From Cryptomeria japonica (lineage: Eukaryota; Streptophyta; Pinopsida; Cupressales; Cupressaceae), in assembly GCF_030272615.1 (NCBI RefSeq), contig NC_081410.1, forward strand, positions 127,643,140 through 127,707,139: a stretch of DNA of 64,000 bases, in the 5' to 3' direction. Shown in pieces: positions 12,453-23,951 of this stretch (position 1 is its first letter; every line of letters begins with the position of its first letter). The notes under the pieces are model-generated. The model saw only the letters and a program-made list of their open reading frames with translations. It searched no databases and had not been told where the DNA came from. Position numbers and translations under genes: made by a program.

Positions 12453-12985
12453 TTGACATTTTGGTCTCTCCGTCAGGATTCATGTATGGAATATAACATT
12501 TAAGTATAAGTGACATTTCTTATACTTTAAGTTATATTCCATATATACTGTCAGGATGTTTGAGAGTGGTTTCTCCAGGGGTTATGATGCAAAATCTAGT
12601 TTTTGGAGGATTCTTCAATTTTCCAAACTTAGTTCATGATGACATTCAGGATCAGGATGACATTCCTGACTTAGCCAAATTTCAAGGCATTTGAAGATCG
12701 GGATGACATTCCAGACTTCGTCACTCACCAACTTGACCTAACTCGAACCTTCAAAGAGGATATTCACTCACCAAGCAAGACACAATTAGCAACAAGAGCA
12801 GAACTAGACCCTAAGGAAGACTTTCAAAGAAACCCTAACTCGGAGCATCCACTGACTCACCTTTAGCTAAAACAGAGCCTGCTATCTTAGTGATCTCTCT
12901 GGCGACACTCAAAATGCAAAGGCTAACAGACAAAACCCTAAAAAACCTAGAAAGCAAACCCTAGAAAGCAAAAAAAAGTAGGGGT

Positions 12986-13025
12986 CCCCATTTGCAATGG
13001 GGCGATGTGTGAATACGTCACAACA
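12986..13025 (-). other. 5' terminus of A' with subterminal palindrome
   Basis: CCCCATTTGCAATGGGG lies 23 bp inside the CAACA end. The equivalent palindrome in B and C is CCCCATTCTAATGGGG. Confidence 0.75.
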
Positions 13026-13030
13026 ATACG
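13026..13030. repeat. Target-site duplication ATACG, right copy (A')
   Basis: Pairs with 8582-8586. Confidence 0.93.
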
Positions 13031-15130
13031 CAAGATTGATTTGCAGAGGAGTAGTAGGCGACGGAGAGAATGAGTTCAAGTCCTATGACTGTTACCTGTA
13101 GCTACAGCTTAGTGAGAAGACCCACTTCAAGCAAGTAAATGATGCATTCTTGATGTATATCACTAGAATACTGCAGGGAGGAACTCATCAGAGGCTAACT
13201 CCAAAGGCCAAATGTTTAATAAGTAAGCATGGATCCCGGTTTATGCAATTTCCTAGATTTACATACATAAGAATTCAAGGTTTTACTGGTTGTCCTTACC
13301 GACTTCCAATCTATCCTACCTACAGAATGGTTCTGCTTGAGGTCCTTAGACAGCTGGAGACTTATCAAGGCTTCCAAAGAGCAAAACAAAAGACAGCTAT
13401 TCCATTCCCATTTTTATCAGAGATATACTAGAGTCTTGCCCAACAGCACAGGCAACTGAGAGTGCCAAGCTTGAGATGCAATGGTACCCATTCACACTTT
13501 ATCGGTCCAGAGCTGATTATGACCCTCACAACAATATTGGGACGGTAAATGGGGAAAGGTACAGACATAGAATAGACTTGGAAGATTTTTGGGCAAATGT
13601 TGCTAATGAGTTTGACATCAGGAAGAGACTATGGTCCAGACTGCCAGTAAGCTTGATAAGGACAAGTGAACTTTTCCATGTGCCTGATCAGTTAGAAGGT
13701 GATGGAGAATACACCCAACCTCACTTCAACGAGAATGCACCTCTTCCTCCTATGAAATAGTCAGAACTAGAGCATGCAAATTTGACCACCTTGATGCGGC
13801 TAGTTGTAAAGTATTCCAAATGGTGGGTCGATTAGCAGGTCCATGGGCAAAGACGAAAGAATCTAACCTTGACCTATAACCTAATGGGTGAAATAGAAGC
13901 ATGTTCTTCGAATGCAAAAGTATCTCAAAATACCAGACCAACTAAAAGTACTAACTCTAGGAAAAAGAAGAAAGAAGTTGGAAGCTCTTCAAAGACACAA
14001 GACAAGACAGTTATAAATGAAGGACTTGCTCAGAAGAAGCAAAGGCAAGAATTATCTCGTTCTACCGCATCAGGGAATGTAAATAATATATTGACTATTG
14101 ATAAATCATTGGCTAAGATGCAAATTCCTTCTCCGATCCATGGGGAAAATGTAGAGTCAATCCATCAGGAAGATGAAGAGCCCCCGTCTCCTACAGGCAT
14201 AGAGATACTAGAGTCAGATAATGAAATTGATATTCTGGGCAATGAATTTCAGGAGGGAATGATTTCCGCTCTTCGAAGAGGCCAGAATATGCAATGTGAA
14301 GAGAATCATCAGGAAGAGGAAGGCATTGAACAGCCTACGATTCCTGATTGGCTGAAAGAAAGACTGAAAGTAAAAGCACCAGTGGAAGTTCAGGAAGAGG
14401 AAGATGACACGGCTGATTTCCTGGCTAGATTACGAGAGGTTGTTGCAAAGAAGTCTGCCCGAAAGTTTTCTACAATCCAGAGAGATGAGACAGGTTGTCA
14501 AACAGCTCAGATTGTCATACCAAAAGTAAACAAGTCAAAAGAAGATATAACCCATCAAGAGTATGAAATTACCACCTTTGACTTGGGACCGACTACAAAG
14601 GGTCAAGAGGTGGAAGACTTAGACAATTCAGTCACTTCCATAAAGGCAAGAATAGACAAGGAGGTAGGAAAGAAAAGAGAATATAAAAACGAAGTTGAGT
14701 GCCTAAAGGAGTACATTCAGCACCTGACCAAGCCACTCAACCAAACCAATCCAGCAGCTCCTCCACTTTTGAATTCTTCATAGGAGACAGTCAAAGATTC
14801 TGAGGAAGAAATGATAACGGCCAAAGAAACTAAGGAATGGATGGAGAGCGTAAGAGAAGATACAGCCACATTTATGGAAGGATTAGCATTGGCCTATGGA
14901 CAAACTTCTTCGTTGCATTCCAGGATTGCAAATATAGCAAAAGCATGGGTTGATCTCTAGGACATTCAAGGCAGAATTGTTCCATGCCTTAGAGTATTGA
15001 AAGGAATTCCAAAACAGGAATTAGTAGATGGAAATATGATTGCAGTCGGAGCTACATATGACATTAATGGTTGGCACTGGACATTGGTTGCACAAAGTGA
15101 AATTGTTACCAATAAGGCATGCACCCTAAC
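13031..15130 (+). pseudogene. Element A gene, 3' half (continuation after A')
   Basis: Immediately after the duplicated ATACG the frame resumes with a CRGVVGDG-type segment matching HRGVVGRGPGE of copy C. A TAG follows near 13097. Then come MYITRILQGGTHQRL (13156 on), a shift near 13430, the RYRHRIDLEDFWANV segment (13476-13760), another break, and a 304-codon stretch (13869-14783) holding a Lys-rich probable nuclear localisation signal (RKKKKE), acidic low-complexity sequence and a charged, coiled-coil-prone region. A stop at 14781-14783 precedes the weakly conserved C-terminal part, which fades near 15110. The 304-codon stretch is the longest intact remnant; the whole gene is dead. Confidence 0.75.
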
Positions 15131-16200
15131 TAAAGTTGTGAACTTCAGCTGCCTATTGAAACATGGGAACACTTCAAGGTTATGGGTGACCTAAAACTGA
15201 AGTGGACCTCCAGAGTAAGCTGGTTCTTTCCAAGTACTTCACCTAAACTAACAATTTTTTCAGAGAAAAAAGTGAGGACATACAAAATTAAAATTTAACC
15301 CTAAGGTAATGCACCAGATGATATGTTGAAAAACTTAAAAGCAAGAAAGAGTGACACACAATATGACAGTAATAATAAAGCTCTCCTACACAACCCAATA
15401 AATCACAACACTTGCATCAGTGATTCATGAGAAGGCTAAAAATTACAACCCTAGGAGGAGAAAACACTCTTTTTCACAACCCAGGACTGCTATTTCACAC
15501 AGCTCATAACCTGCAAATAATTATACTTCTACATAAGACACCCAAATCAAAGTACAGCTTCAAGGACAAAGAATGCCACAAAATAAACCTGCACGGCTAA
15601 AAATTACAACCCTAGGAGGAGAAAACACTCTTTTTCACAACCCAAGACTGCTATTTCACACAGCTCATAACCTGCAAATAATTATACTTCTACATAAGAC
15701 ACCCAAATCAAAGTACAGTTTCAAGGACAAAGAATGCCACAAAATAAACCTGCACTGACACTAGGGACACCCAATATCAGAAAGAAATAGGAAAGGTATG
15801 AACTCTTAGTACTGCTGAAAGGTGTTACAAATCTGTATATTCTGAAAATTTGTTACAAAAATTATCCACTTCTGTAGAAAAAACTCTAAAATTACAGTCT
15901 ACCAAAATAAGAATAATGAAGAACCCTTACAATGAAGAAGGAAGGCAATATATATGTTGCTTCCAACAGCTGCATCCCACCAAGCAAACCCTAACCACTT
16001 GGTCGAATTTTACTCAAAAAGCCCACTTTTAGGGTTAAAAACAAGTGTAAAACTTAAAGGACTTGAACAAAAAGTCAAGCCACCCCATGCTCTGCCATAA
16101 AAGGTCCTAAATGCACCATAAATGGCCCCAAAATATCTCCTGACATGCCTACAAGCCTTCATTAATGCAAAAAATACCTTTTTGACCCTATCAAAAGAAA
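15131..16200. other. Unassigned DNA after the truncated end of element A
   Basis: No gene is recognised. Apart from the tandem duplication at 15434-15755, the region has LTR-like composition (TATATA near 15950, AACCCTAA-type words), but no boundary or target duplication could be set. Confidence 0.4.
15434..15755. repeat. 161-bp tandem duplication, 2 copies
   Basis: 15434-15594 and 15595-15755 both run from GGCTAAAAATTACAACCC to AAAATAAACCTGCAC with only two or three differences. This is a recent local duplication. Confidence 0.93.
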
Positions 16201-16241
16201 AGAAAATATGTATCTCATAAAGCGATTTTTTTTAATTTATT

Positions 16242-16425
16242 ATTTAATTAAATATTTGTTTTATTTCATGTTTATATTTAAAGGCAAAAATGCTAATAAA
16301 TGTAATAATAATAAAACAATTTAATAAAGTGACTTATTATCACTTTACAAACATTCTATTATGTCATTTATTAGTATTTTGATTTTAAATATAAACATGA
16401 AATAAAATAAATTATTTAATTAAAT
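16242..16425. repeat. AT-rich foldback (MITE-like), about 61-bp arms
   Basis: 16242-16302 and 16365-16425 are inverted copies, both bounded by ATTTAATTAAAT and sharing TTTATTTCATGTTTATATTT in opposite orientation. A smaller palindrome, AAAGTGACTTATTATCACTTT, sits in the loop. No target duplication was confirmed. Confidence 0.8.
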
Positions 16426-16505
16426 GAAAAATATTTAAATGCTTTAATTAATATATATTGATATTTTATTTAATAGACCTATGCTCTAATGTCCTCATAA
16501 AAAAT

Positions 16506-16594
16506 AATATTTATTGAGTTATTAATATCACTTGATAAATAGTAATATTAAAATAAATTATTAAGTGACATTAAAAACTCACTCAATAAATATT
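16506..16594. repeat. Second AT-rich foldback, about 35-bp arms
   Basis: 16506-16538 (AATATTTATTGAG ... CACTTGATAA) and 16558-16594 (TTATTAAGTG ... CTCAATAAATATT) are imperfect inverted repeats 80 bp right of the first foldback. Confidence 0.7.
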
Positions 16595-16614
16595 ACAAGG
16601 GGAAAGCTTCTCAT

Positions 16615-17118
16615 TTTAACGACCCCCTAAGGCAATCACGGGGAAAATAGATGGAGAAGAAAAGAATGAGAATGAAAGGCAAAAAAAAAAAAAAATTGCC
16701 TAAGTCATCGATGCATATGATATAGGGTATGAATAACCCTAAAATATTTCATTTCACTCATTCGATATTTCACTTTTGCTCTGCCGCTGGAAATCTCTGC
16801 CAAGAGGGTTTGGAGGAGCCGCCATGATTTGCAGTTTGGAGCTCGATTTGGGTTCGAATCTGCCATTTTTGGTTGCATTTCTTAGATGTCTTAGAGCCGC
16901 CATGACTGATCTGCTAGCTTTATAGAAGCTGAGCATGATCCTTCTGATTTCTGGGCGATTTTTTGGGTGCTGGGCTTGATCTTCCTTTGATTTTCTCTGT
17001 TAGGCGCTGCCATGTTTGATTTGTTGTGTTGCCATATGTGCCGCCATGTCTGATTTATTGTGGAAATTCTGAAAACGACCAGCAGATTAGCACGCCATTA
17101 CCAGTCGTTTCAGGTAAG
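16615..17118 (+). other. Possible exon/5' UTR with repeated GCCGCCATG, ending CAG/GTAAG
   Basis: GCCGCCATG occurs near 16819, 16889 and 17040, with a GCTGCCATG variant near 17006. Each lies in a strong start context but opens only a short frame. The segment ends TTTCAG/GTAAG at 17113/17114, a canonical 5' splice site, and GTAAG is the target duplication of element B. It could be a host exon, a non-coding first exon or an old element; no product is recognisable. Confidence 0.35.
17114..17118. repeat. Target-site duplication GTAAG, left copy (element B)
   Basis: Matches GTAAG at 27226-27230. Confidence 0.93.
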
Positions 17119-18008
17119 TGTTGATGTGTATTTTGTACACAACCAAACACAAAATAAAATACCTAAAAGGTACCTTATCCTCTCTTGATTAAAGTCTCCG
17201 AATGTTGAAGATGTCGCGAAAAGGATCAATCGAGATGACTTCAAGGTTCTTTGTTGTAGGATTTCTACGTGTGGATAAGCACCAGTGGTCGTTGTATATG
17301 CTATTTCTTCAAAGGGCCTTACGTACTTTCAGAGAAAGCTTGTCCGTGTTACTCTCTTTCCAAATGCAGGAACAGGATTTTCCTAACACTAACAGATTTT
17401 CAAAAAATGTCAAAAGGTAAGGGTTTCAAGGAAGGAATACTTGAACTGATCCTAAGAATGACTCAATGAAGACTAGACTTGATAAGATTCTACCAATTTC
17501 AGTTTCGCCAAGAAATTACAACTCTACTGGAATTGATGCAATCTTCTAAGGGGATTCAATAGTTTTTCAAATCATCAAGGATATAGATACTATCATAGAG
17601 ATACATATCAATATTTCCAAGAATGATTGAATTCTTAATCAATCTCAAGGTTTCCAGTTGACCACACAAGGCGTCCTTACAATCAGTAAGAAGCTAGTGG
17701 TTTGGAATATGAATCTTATCAAGGATCAAGCACAACATTTTGTCTTTCAAACTTAAAACTTAAATGCTACTTTAACTGAGAATGATTCAAGAAAATAAAC
17801 AATCATGAAGATAGCCACAAGTATTGCAATAAAACATCATAACTTCAATATTTTATTGATCTCATAGCCAAATGGGCAACAATTGTTCAAAATTCTTTCT
17901 TCACTACTCAATCTTGCTACAACAATAACTTTCTAACTTTCTTCTCTCTAAGCTCTCTCTCTTCTCTAACTTTTTTATCTGTAACCCTTGAAATGAAATG
18001 AGTGAGGG

Positions 18009-18016
18009 TATATATA
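18009..18016 (-). promoter_or_regulatory. Outward TATA box of element B
   Basis: TATATATA on the minus strand, 65 bp past the inverted telo-box at 18081-18098. It is followed by CCCTCACTCATTTCATTT, which is shared with C and D. Confidence 0.75.
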
Positions 18017-18080
18017 GCATCCTAAAATACAATGAATGGCCCAAATCAAAAGAAGATCAACGGCTGAGATTTTGACACCT

Positions 18081-18098
18081 AAACCCTAATTAGGGTTT
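18081..18098. promoter_or_regulatory. Inverted telo-box of element B
   Basis: Perfect palindrome AAACCCTAATTAGGGTTT between the gene's 3' end and the outward TATA box. Confidence 0.7.
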
Positions 18099-18565
18099 GT
18101 TACAAAAAAGTCCCCATTTAGATAAACATCACCAATCCATAGCCAATAAAGAATTGGCACAAAAACCGAGGAGACATAGACCAATAGGAATTAAGCTACC
18201 ACATCATCCTATAACAACTTTTCATCTAGAATGTTGTTCCCTTTCCTATGCTCTTTCTTAGCATATTCAATGAATTTGGACACAATTCCTTCAATCTCAG
18301 CAATGGGAATCTCAGGAAGATTCTTCATTCGTTCTTCCAAGTGAAGGACTTGATCAAAAGCAGTGAGAAGAGTTGTCTCCCATCTAGGTTCAAGTTCTTT
18401 GGTCTTCTCAATCAGGAACATAGTAGTGTACATCTGATCTCGTTGCTTATCTGTGATGATGTTCTCCTCTTTGCAAAAGATGACCTTGATTCTATCCTCC
18501 AACTCTTGGATGTCCACATTTGTCTCGATCTCGATTTGCCTGTCAGGAATGGTACACAACACCTC

Positions 18566-20241
18566 TGTAGCGTCGTAAATTGTACGCATTTGCTAGGGTG
18601 GTACAATTTCACACCTAGTTTAGCACCCGCCTTGACGCATTTTGCATTTTGCATTACATTTCCCCTTTAGCACTTAATTAATTAAATTAATTAGGTCTAA
18701 GGTTCTATTTTATCATCTCCCATATCATAAAGTTGGGCCCTTTTCATTAAAGTGTGCCCCTTTCATTTTATTCCTCCAATACATCATTTAATCAAAAACC
18801 CTAATTAGGTCCTATTTTGAACTTGGGGGCTTGGTTTCGGGGGTCAAAACATCTCAAAATCACCTGTAACTTCGGGATTCTCTCTAAAATCATCATATCC
18901 GACGGCCCTGAAAGTTTGGTGAAAAGTTGTCAGGACCATGGCGCCCGGAGTGCACATGGTCCCGGACATTTTTCCCGAAATTTTAGGAGCACGATCCAAT
19001 CATAAAATAAAGCTTAACCCCAAGAAATTGGCGGGAAATTCAATCTCTAGGTCGGCCAAAAGATGAAAATACGATCTAGGGTTTCCTATATAAGAGCTCT
19101 CTTTCTTCATTTGAAAGGACCCGGAATTTTGGCTTTCAAGGACCTTCTATGCAGCGAAAGAGCAGATCTTTGAAGACTTCAACAACATTCAACATCCATC
19201 CATTAAGCATTCATCAATTTCATTCATCCATTTAGGGCTTTAAAGGCATTGAAGAGCAATAAGGGATCACCGACTGAAGATTGGCTTGTACCCCTCCCTT
19301 GGGGTTGGGTATGATTTCATGTTGTTTTCATGTCTTTGCATAAGCTTCAATATATCATTTTTATTCATGCTTTAGATCACTTTGCATCTTGATTTGGAGC
19401 ATTTACATTATCATTTACAAGCAATTAGGGTTTACTTTCTAGGTTGCTCTAGTTTGCTTACTTGCATTTTAGGATCTTGCACACACACAAAGTCTGCACA
19501 CACATTACTTTTACAATACAACTTGGCTATTCATGGAGGTGGAAATCACCGAAGCGGGGGTTTGACTAAGGCAAAACCCTATATAGCCGCCCACCATACC
19601 CTTTTCAGATATAAGTGCAGGTTTCGGGATTCGGACGACGCCGCAAGTTGCAGATCCGGGAAAAGCAAGCCGAGACAACACTCCACACCAAGTTTCAGAG
19701 CAAAAGACCAGGACAGGGGCGTGGGGCGCCCTGGTCCTGCCAGGACAGGGGCGCTGGGCGCCCTGGTCCCTAGGACAGGGGCGCTGGGCGCCCTGGTCCT
19801 TCTGTCAGACAGCATTTTCAGCATTTTTGACAGCTTTTCCAAAGTGCAAAACAACAGTTTCAGGAGCAGTTTCAGGGTCAGAATCAGGACAGTGGCGCCC
19901 GCACCCCCGTCCCGAACATTTTCAGTCAAATTTTAACTCCGGGTACGCATTTGCATTCTTGTCTTGTCCTTGTGTTTACAGTTTTCCATTGTTTAAGTTC
20001 AATTCTGCAATCTCGTTATTAGTTCATACTTGCACTTTGGGGTTAGGGATTGAACTTGCATCATTTTATCTTTCAATTACAACAAAGGAATAGAAATCCT
20101 AATAGGTAGCCCGTGGCTCTCTCTTTCACAAAAAGAAGTAGCCAATTGTGTGATACCTCTAGGCTCTTTCGTATTCCACAAATGTGTGATTGAAAGTGAG
20201 ATTAGGGCATGTTTGCTTAGTGTCACTTTTTCTCCTACACA
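18566..20241 (+). mobile_element. Nested solo-LTR-like insertion in element B's gene
   Basis: A 1,676-bp unit starting TGTAGCGTCG and ending CTCCTACACA, flanked by ACCTC (18561-18565) and ACCTG (20242-20246), a 5-bp duplication with one mismatch. A TATA box (CCTATATAAGAGCTC, about 19086-19100) and the lack of coding sequence suit a solo LTR. Internally a GC-rich palindromic unit is tripled (19709-19800). The end assignment rests on rejoining the interrupted frame exactly. Confidence 0.75.
19709..19800. repeat. GC-rich repeat (GGACAGGGGCGCTGGGCGCC), 3 copies
   Basis: Three roughly 28-31-bp units, each containing GGCGCC-type palindromic sequence and CCTGGTCC, lie inside the nested LTR. They stand out as a GC island in AT-rich surroundings. 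Confidence 0.85.
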
Positions 20242-23200
20242 ACCTGAAACACCTTATCTTGAATTGGATGAATGATACCTTCAACTCGACTGCATCTGGT
20301 GTTGATGTCTTCAAAAAGGACCTCTTTCATCTGGAGCAGAGCTGACCACTGTAGGAGGTTATGGGTTCCTCCATCCATTATCTTTTCTTGTGCCAGAATC
20401 CGTCTTGGTGTTTGTCTTATCACTTGTAAGACAGGAATGATAACATCTCTAGTGTGAGTGAATGCAGCTACAGTTATCATTAGATTATGGATAATCTCAA
20501 GGACCTGGATAGCTTGATGAACAATCTTCATCATTCTTGTTGTAAATTCAACGACTACCGTGTGGGATTTATCAATCCAAGAACTTATAAGTTGAACCAA
20601 GCTCTTCACCCTTTCTGCCTCACCTACTGATTCAAGAGGGAGTGCTTGTAAAGGAGATACTGCTGGATCCTGACGTCTCAAGGGCTGATTAAGGTGACTA
20701 AAATAGTTCCTCCAAGCATTGACCTCCCTTTCAAGCTTCTTATTCTTTTCCATTTCTTCAAGTTTGTCTTTAAGTACTTCAAATGAATCAGTTGCTTCTT
20801 CCATCACTTGCTCAGAGGTAAGCGGACCAAGCTCAAATGTTTCTAAGTCATACTCTTCTGCAAGAATTTCATCCTCATATTTGTCCACCGCTGGTGTAGC
20901 TACCTGCACTTTCCTGGATCCTGTCTCATCTCTAATTACCTTAGACATCTTTGTGGCCCTTTTCTTCTCCATTACCTCATGAGAATTTCCTATAAGGCTT
21001 TCCAAGTCAAACACATCTTCTTCCTCTTCAACCACAACTACCTTTGTCAGTCTTTCTTTCAGCCAATCAAGAATGGCAAATCTTGTTTCCCTCACTTGTA
21101 TTTCTTTAGGTAGTGGCCTATCTTCCCGGAAAGGAGATGTTGCTTCATCATCATTATTTTCTTCGTGTTGCTCATTAGCATCAACTTGGGGAGATTGACT
21201 TGATGAATGCTGAGGTGTCTGTCCTTTCTCTTGTTTTATCATTCTGTACCATGGACTCCATAGACTCATCAACTTCATATACTATCTGCCTCTGATCTTC
21301 CCCTTGACTCGCCTCCTTTCCATGCCTAGAAGATGTGCTTGGTGGGTGATTAGGGTTTATTTTTTGCTTCTTCTTGGAAGGTTCTTTCTTCTCAGGTCCT
21401 TCTTTCCTCTTTGAGCCTTTGGAATGAGAAGTATTCTCACTCACACTTGCTTCTCCTTCTTATGGTCTTGCCTCCAAAGTAAATGTCATTGATACATTCT
21501 GCTCCTTCAACTTTTGATGTTGTACATCCACCCATCTGCGAGTGCAAGATAAAACGGGAGTCATCAAAGCTCTCAAGTCCAAAACCTCGGATTCATTCCA
21601 ATCTATCTTCACTTCTTTGTCCTCTTTCTCATAGGACAACTGGAGATATCTACCATTATCTTGGGCTTGATCGGCTACTCTATAAACTTTGCATTTCCTG
21701 ATGAGATCTAAGGGTAGCCTGGAATGCATCTTTCTTTTAACCTCTAAATCACCTGGGAGATTCCTCCAAAAGTCCTCCACCTGAAACTCATGCTTGTACT
21801 TTCTACCGACTGTCTCCTCCATATAACCATGAGGGCCAAAGTTCTCTTGCGAGGCAAAGGATGTGAATGAGTATAAAGATAATTCCTTCTCTGCATCTTC
21901 CGCGGCTTGAGTATTAGGACACACCTAAACTGAGTTCCCTAGTATGATGGGCACGGGAATCCCATTTCCATGCTTGTGTCTGGATGCCTTCGCATAAGCT
22001 GCCAACTGTCTAGTCACCTCAAGCAGCACTATCCTGTCTGTTGGATATCTTGGTAACATGTAAGGACGTGAAGGACACCCATGAACTCTGATGTATCTGA
22101 ACTTTTGAAACTGGATGAACCATGCGCCATACTTCTTCACAAGCTCTTGTGCATCCAGAGACAGTCGATTGTGAATTCCTCCTTGCAATATCCTAGTAAT
22201 ATTCATCGTGAAGGTGTCATTGACTAACTTGTAGTCACTTCTAGGTGGATGATGCAGATGAACATAAGAATCACAAACCCTTATTTCTCCGGGTCCTCTT
22301 CCAATCACTCCTCTGTGAGGTAGCCCTGCATACTCGAAACTCCTGATCAAGGCATATATAACATATGAGCTCATGTGGAATGATTTGGTAGGTCTTAGCC
22401 TTCTCAACTGCACGTCCAGACAATTGCTAATGATTTTAGCCCAATGAAGCATTCCCTTTCCTTGGACTATCACTTGTATGAAGAAGAACATCCACTTTTC
22501 GAAGAAGAAGGCTTGAGAAGCACCTATAACTCGATTGAGCAAAGTTATCAAGTCTCTGTATTCCTCCTGGAAGTCAATCCTATGTGGTGTATTGGGAATC
22601 TTGTTCAGGCAAGGCCGACTTTTGAGCAACCAATTCTTATTGATGAAGTTCAAACAAGACTCAAGATCATCTTCATAGATTGACCTTGCTCCTTCTAAGC
22701 TTTTGTAAATCATGTCTTTATGGTCTGGAAGATGAAGAGCTTCGCTTATGGCTGCCTCTGAAAGGTAGGCTAAGATGTTCCCGTCTTTGGTTACGATCAT
22801 CCTTGATTGTGAGTCATAGTGGCGGGCACACTCGATCATCAACTCATGACACTTGACTACGGGAGGGAAACCTGCCGCCTTGATGATGCCACTCTCGATT
22901 ATCCTCCTTGCAACAGGTGATGGCTTGCCAATATAGGGGACCTCTCGAAACTTCTTCACATTGAAGTTTCCTAAGTTGGTGTCTCCGACATTATTCCACT
23001 TGGACACGATCCTAGTCTCCAATTCGTCGCTCCTCTGATCTTCCTTGATGAGAGCCTGTCGACTAGTAGATCCTCCAACTTTGGGGGTCGTCATTTGATG
23101 CCTACACAAAAAATTTAAGATTAATCTTTTAAGCATCATACCTTAAAGCATAGCTTTTAAGAACTTCCAAGGGAATAATTCAAAACATTAATTTGAAAAG

Positions 23201-23612
23201 GACATGATTCCTCAAATTAATTATGAATGAAAAATGGATTTTGAAGACTTAAACTTTAAAAAAAAATGCTATGAAAATCAAAACAAGTCTTGAATAAGAG
23301 CTTCAAATAATTTGATTCTTCATACCTTCTCCTTTGAAAGCCTAACTATAAACCTTGGAAAATGGAAGAAAGAAGATCAGATTTTTGCTGGATAAAGATT
23401 GAATTTCTGGTCCTTCTTGGATGAATTATGTCTTGATTAACCTTCAAAAGAGCTCGCCTTCCACTAGCTTTTCAAAATTTGGAAATTATCCTTCAAACAA
23501 CTTCAAAATCTGGAAATTATCCCCCAACTCGCTAAGAAATTCGCTCCTATGATCTGCTCCTCAAATTCGCATAAGGAATGAATGAATGATTTGAAAATGC
23601 TACAACACTCCT

Positions 23613-23622
23613 CTCTTATATA
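23613..23622 (-). promoter_or_regulatory. TATA box upstream of element B's gene
   Basis: TATATAAGAG on the minus strand in the context GCGCCCTATATAAGAGAGGAG, about 520 bp before the ATG. It is identical in context to copy C (39125-39134). Confidence 0.6.
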
Positions 23623-23951
23623 GGGCGCTCACCCTAGTTAAGCATAAGGCCGACCTAGCAAATAAGCTTTAAAATAAGATAAAATCCATTAAAAAGGAGG
23701 CCGACTTGCTTGTAAAAGCCAATAAATGTGTTTGAGCGCTCACCTTTATTTTTTCATTTTTGAATTAATTTCAAAGCTTTAAGGGGGGATTTTTACATTT
23801 ATTTTAAGGCTTGAAAATTTAATTAATTCAATTGTAATGGCCTTAATTTATGCGAATTTAATTTAGACTCCCCAAATGTCTTGAATTTGGCTAATTTAGT
23901 GAAAATTGAGGAACATCAAGGTTTGATTAAGGCTTAATGAAGTTTCCTTAT

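Larger units (their letters stand above)
8587..13025 (-). mobile_element. Element A': ORF-less TGTTG...CAACA copy inserted in element A's gene
   Basis: This is a complete 4.4-kb unit flanked by ATACG. The right edge on the + strand reads GTCACAACA, the element 5' end. The left edge reads AGTTGATGTG, one substitution from TGTTGATGTG. It keeps the 3' region (GGTACC block, telo-box at 9508-9525, outward TATA at 9437-9443), about 12 hairpin units and the subterminal palindrome CCCCATTTGCAATGGGG (12986-13002). Where B, C and D carry the gene, it has about 700 bp of unrelated sequence (about 9560-10300). Mobility therefore does not need the gene in cis. Removing A' plus one ATACG rejoins the host reading frame. 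Confidence 0.9.
4812..15130 (+). mobile_element. Element A: diverged copy of the TGTTG...CAACA family, 3' end lost, split by A'
   Basis: The left end TATTGTGACC corresponds to TGTTGTGACC in copies B, C and D and is followed by the same block (TTTCACACATTGCC, then an AATGGGG half of the subterminal palindrome). After a repeat array at 5350-6930, a gene homologous to those in B, C and D starts at 7824, is interrupted at 8586 by A', and resumes at 13031. Homology fades near 15110-15130. No telo-box, outward TATA box or CAACA end follows, so the 3' end is deleted. The flanking pentamer GAGTC (4807-4811) has no partner I can find. Its array differs in sequence from the other copies, so A belongs to another subfamily or is much older. 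Confidence 0.7.
18209..23094 (-). pseudogene. Element B gene (about 1,070-codon family ORF), broken
   Basis: The protein is of unknown function, colinear with copies C and D. It starts MTTPKVGGST at 23094, just after a TTTTTTGTGTAG acceptor-like site. Segments in order: N-terminal globular region (KWNNVGDTNLG, FPPVVKCHELMIECARHYD, LNRVIGAS, SFHMSSYVIYALI, ITRILQGG), HKHGNGIPVPIILGNS, a Lys-rich probable nuclear localisation signal (KKEPSKKKQK) near 21380, acidic linkers (VVVEEEEDVFD), then a long coiled-coil-prone C-terminus ending near EKLL. Damage: TAG near 21925, TAA near 21460, a 1-nt insertion in a T-run near 21237, and the insertion at 18566-20241. Across that insertion, removing it and one pentamer restores the frame. 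No polymerase, integrase, protease or DDE signature was found. Confidence 0.85.

Noticed and set aside
10473-12503. Several 70-136-codon open frames with FALDPLEGSGAKF
   Set aside because: The recurrent peptide is the hairpin unit translated; spacing and frames vary between units.
19382-19936. 184-codon open frame
   Set aside because: Lies in the GC-rich palindromic part of a solo-LTR-like insert, is overlapped by an antisense open frame, and has low-complexity GALVPRTGALGALV sequence from the repeat.
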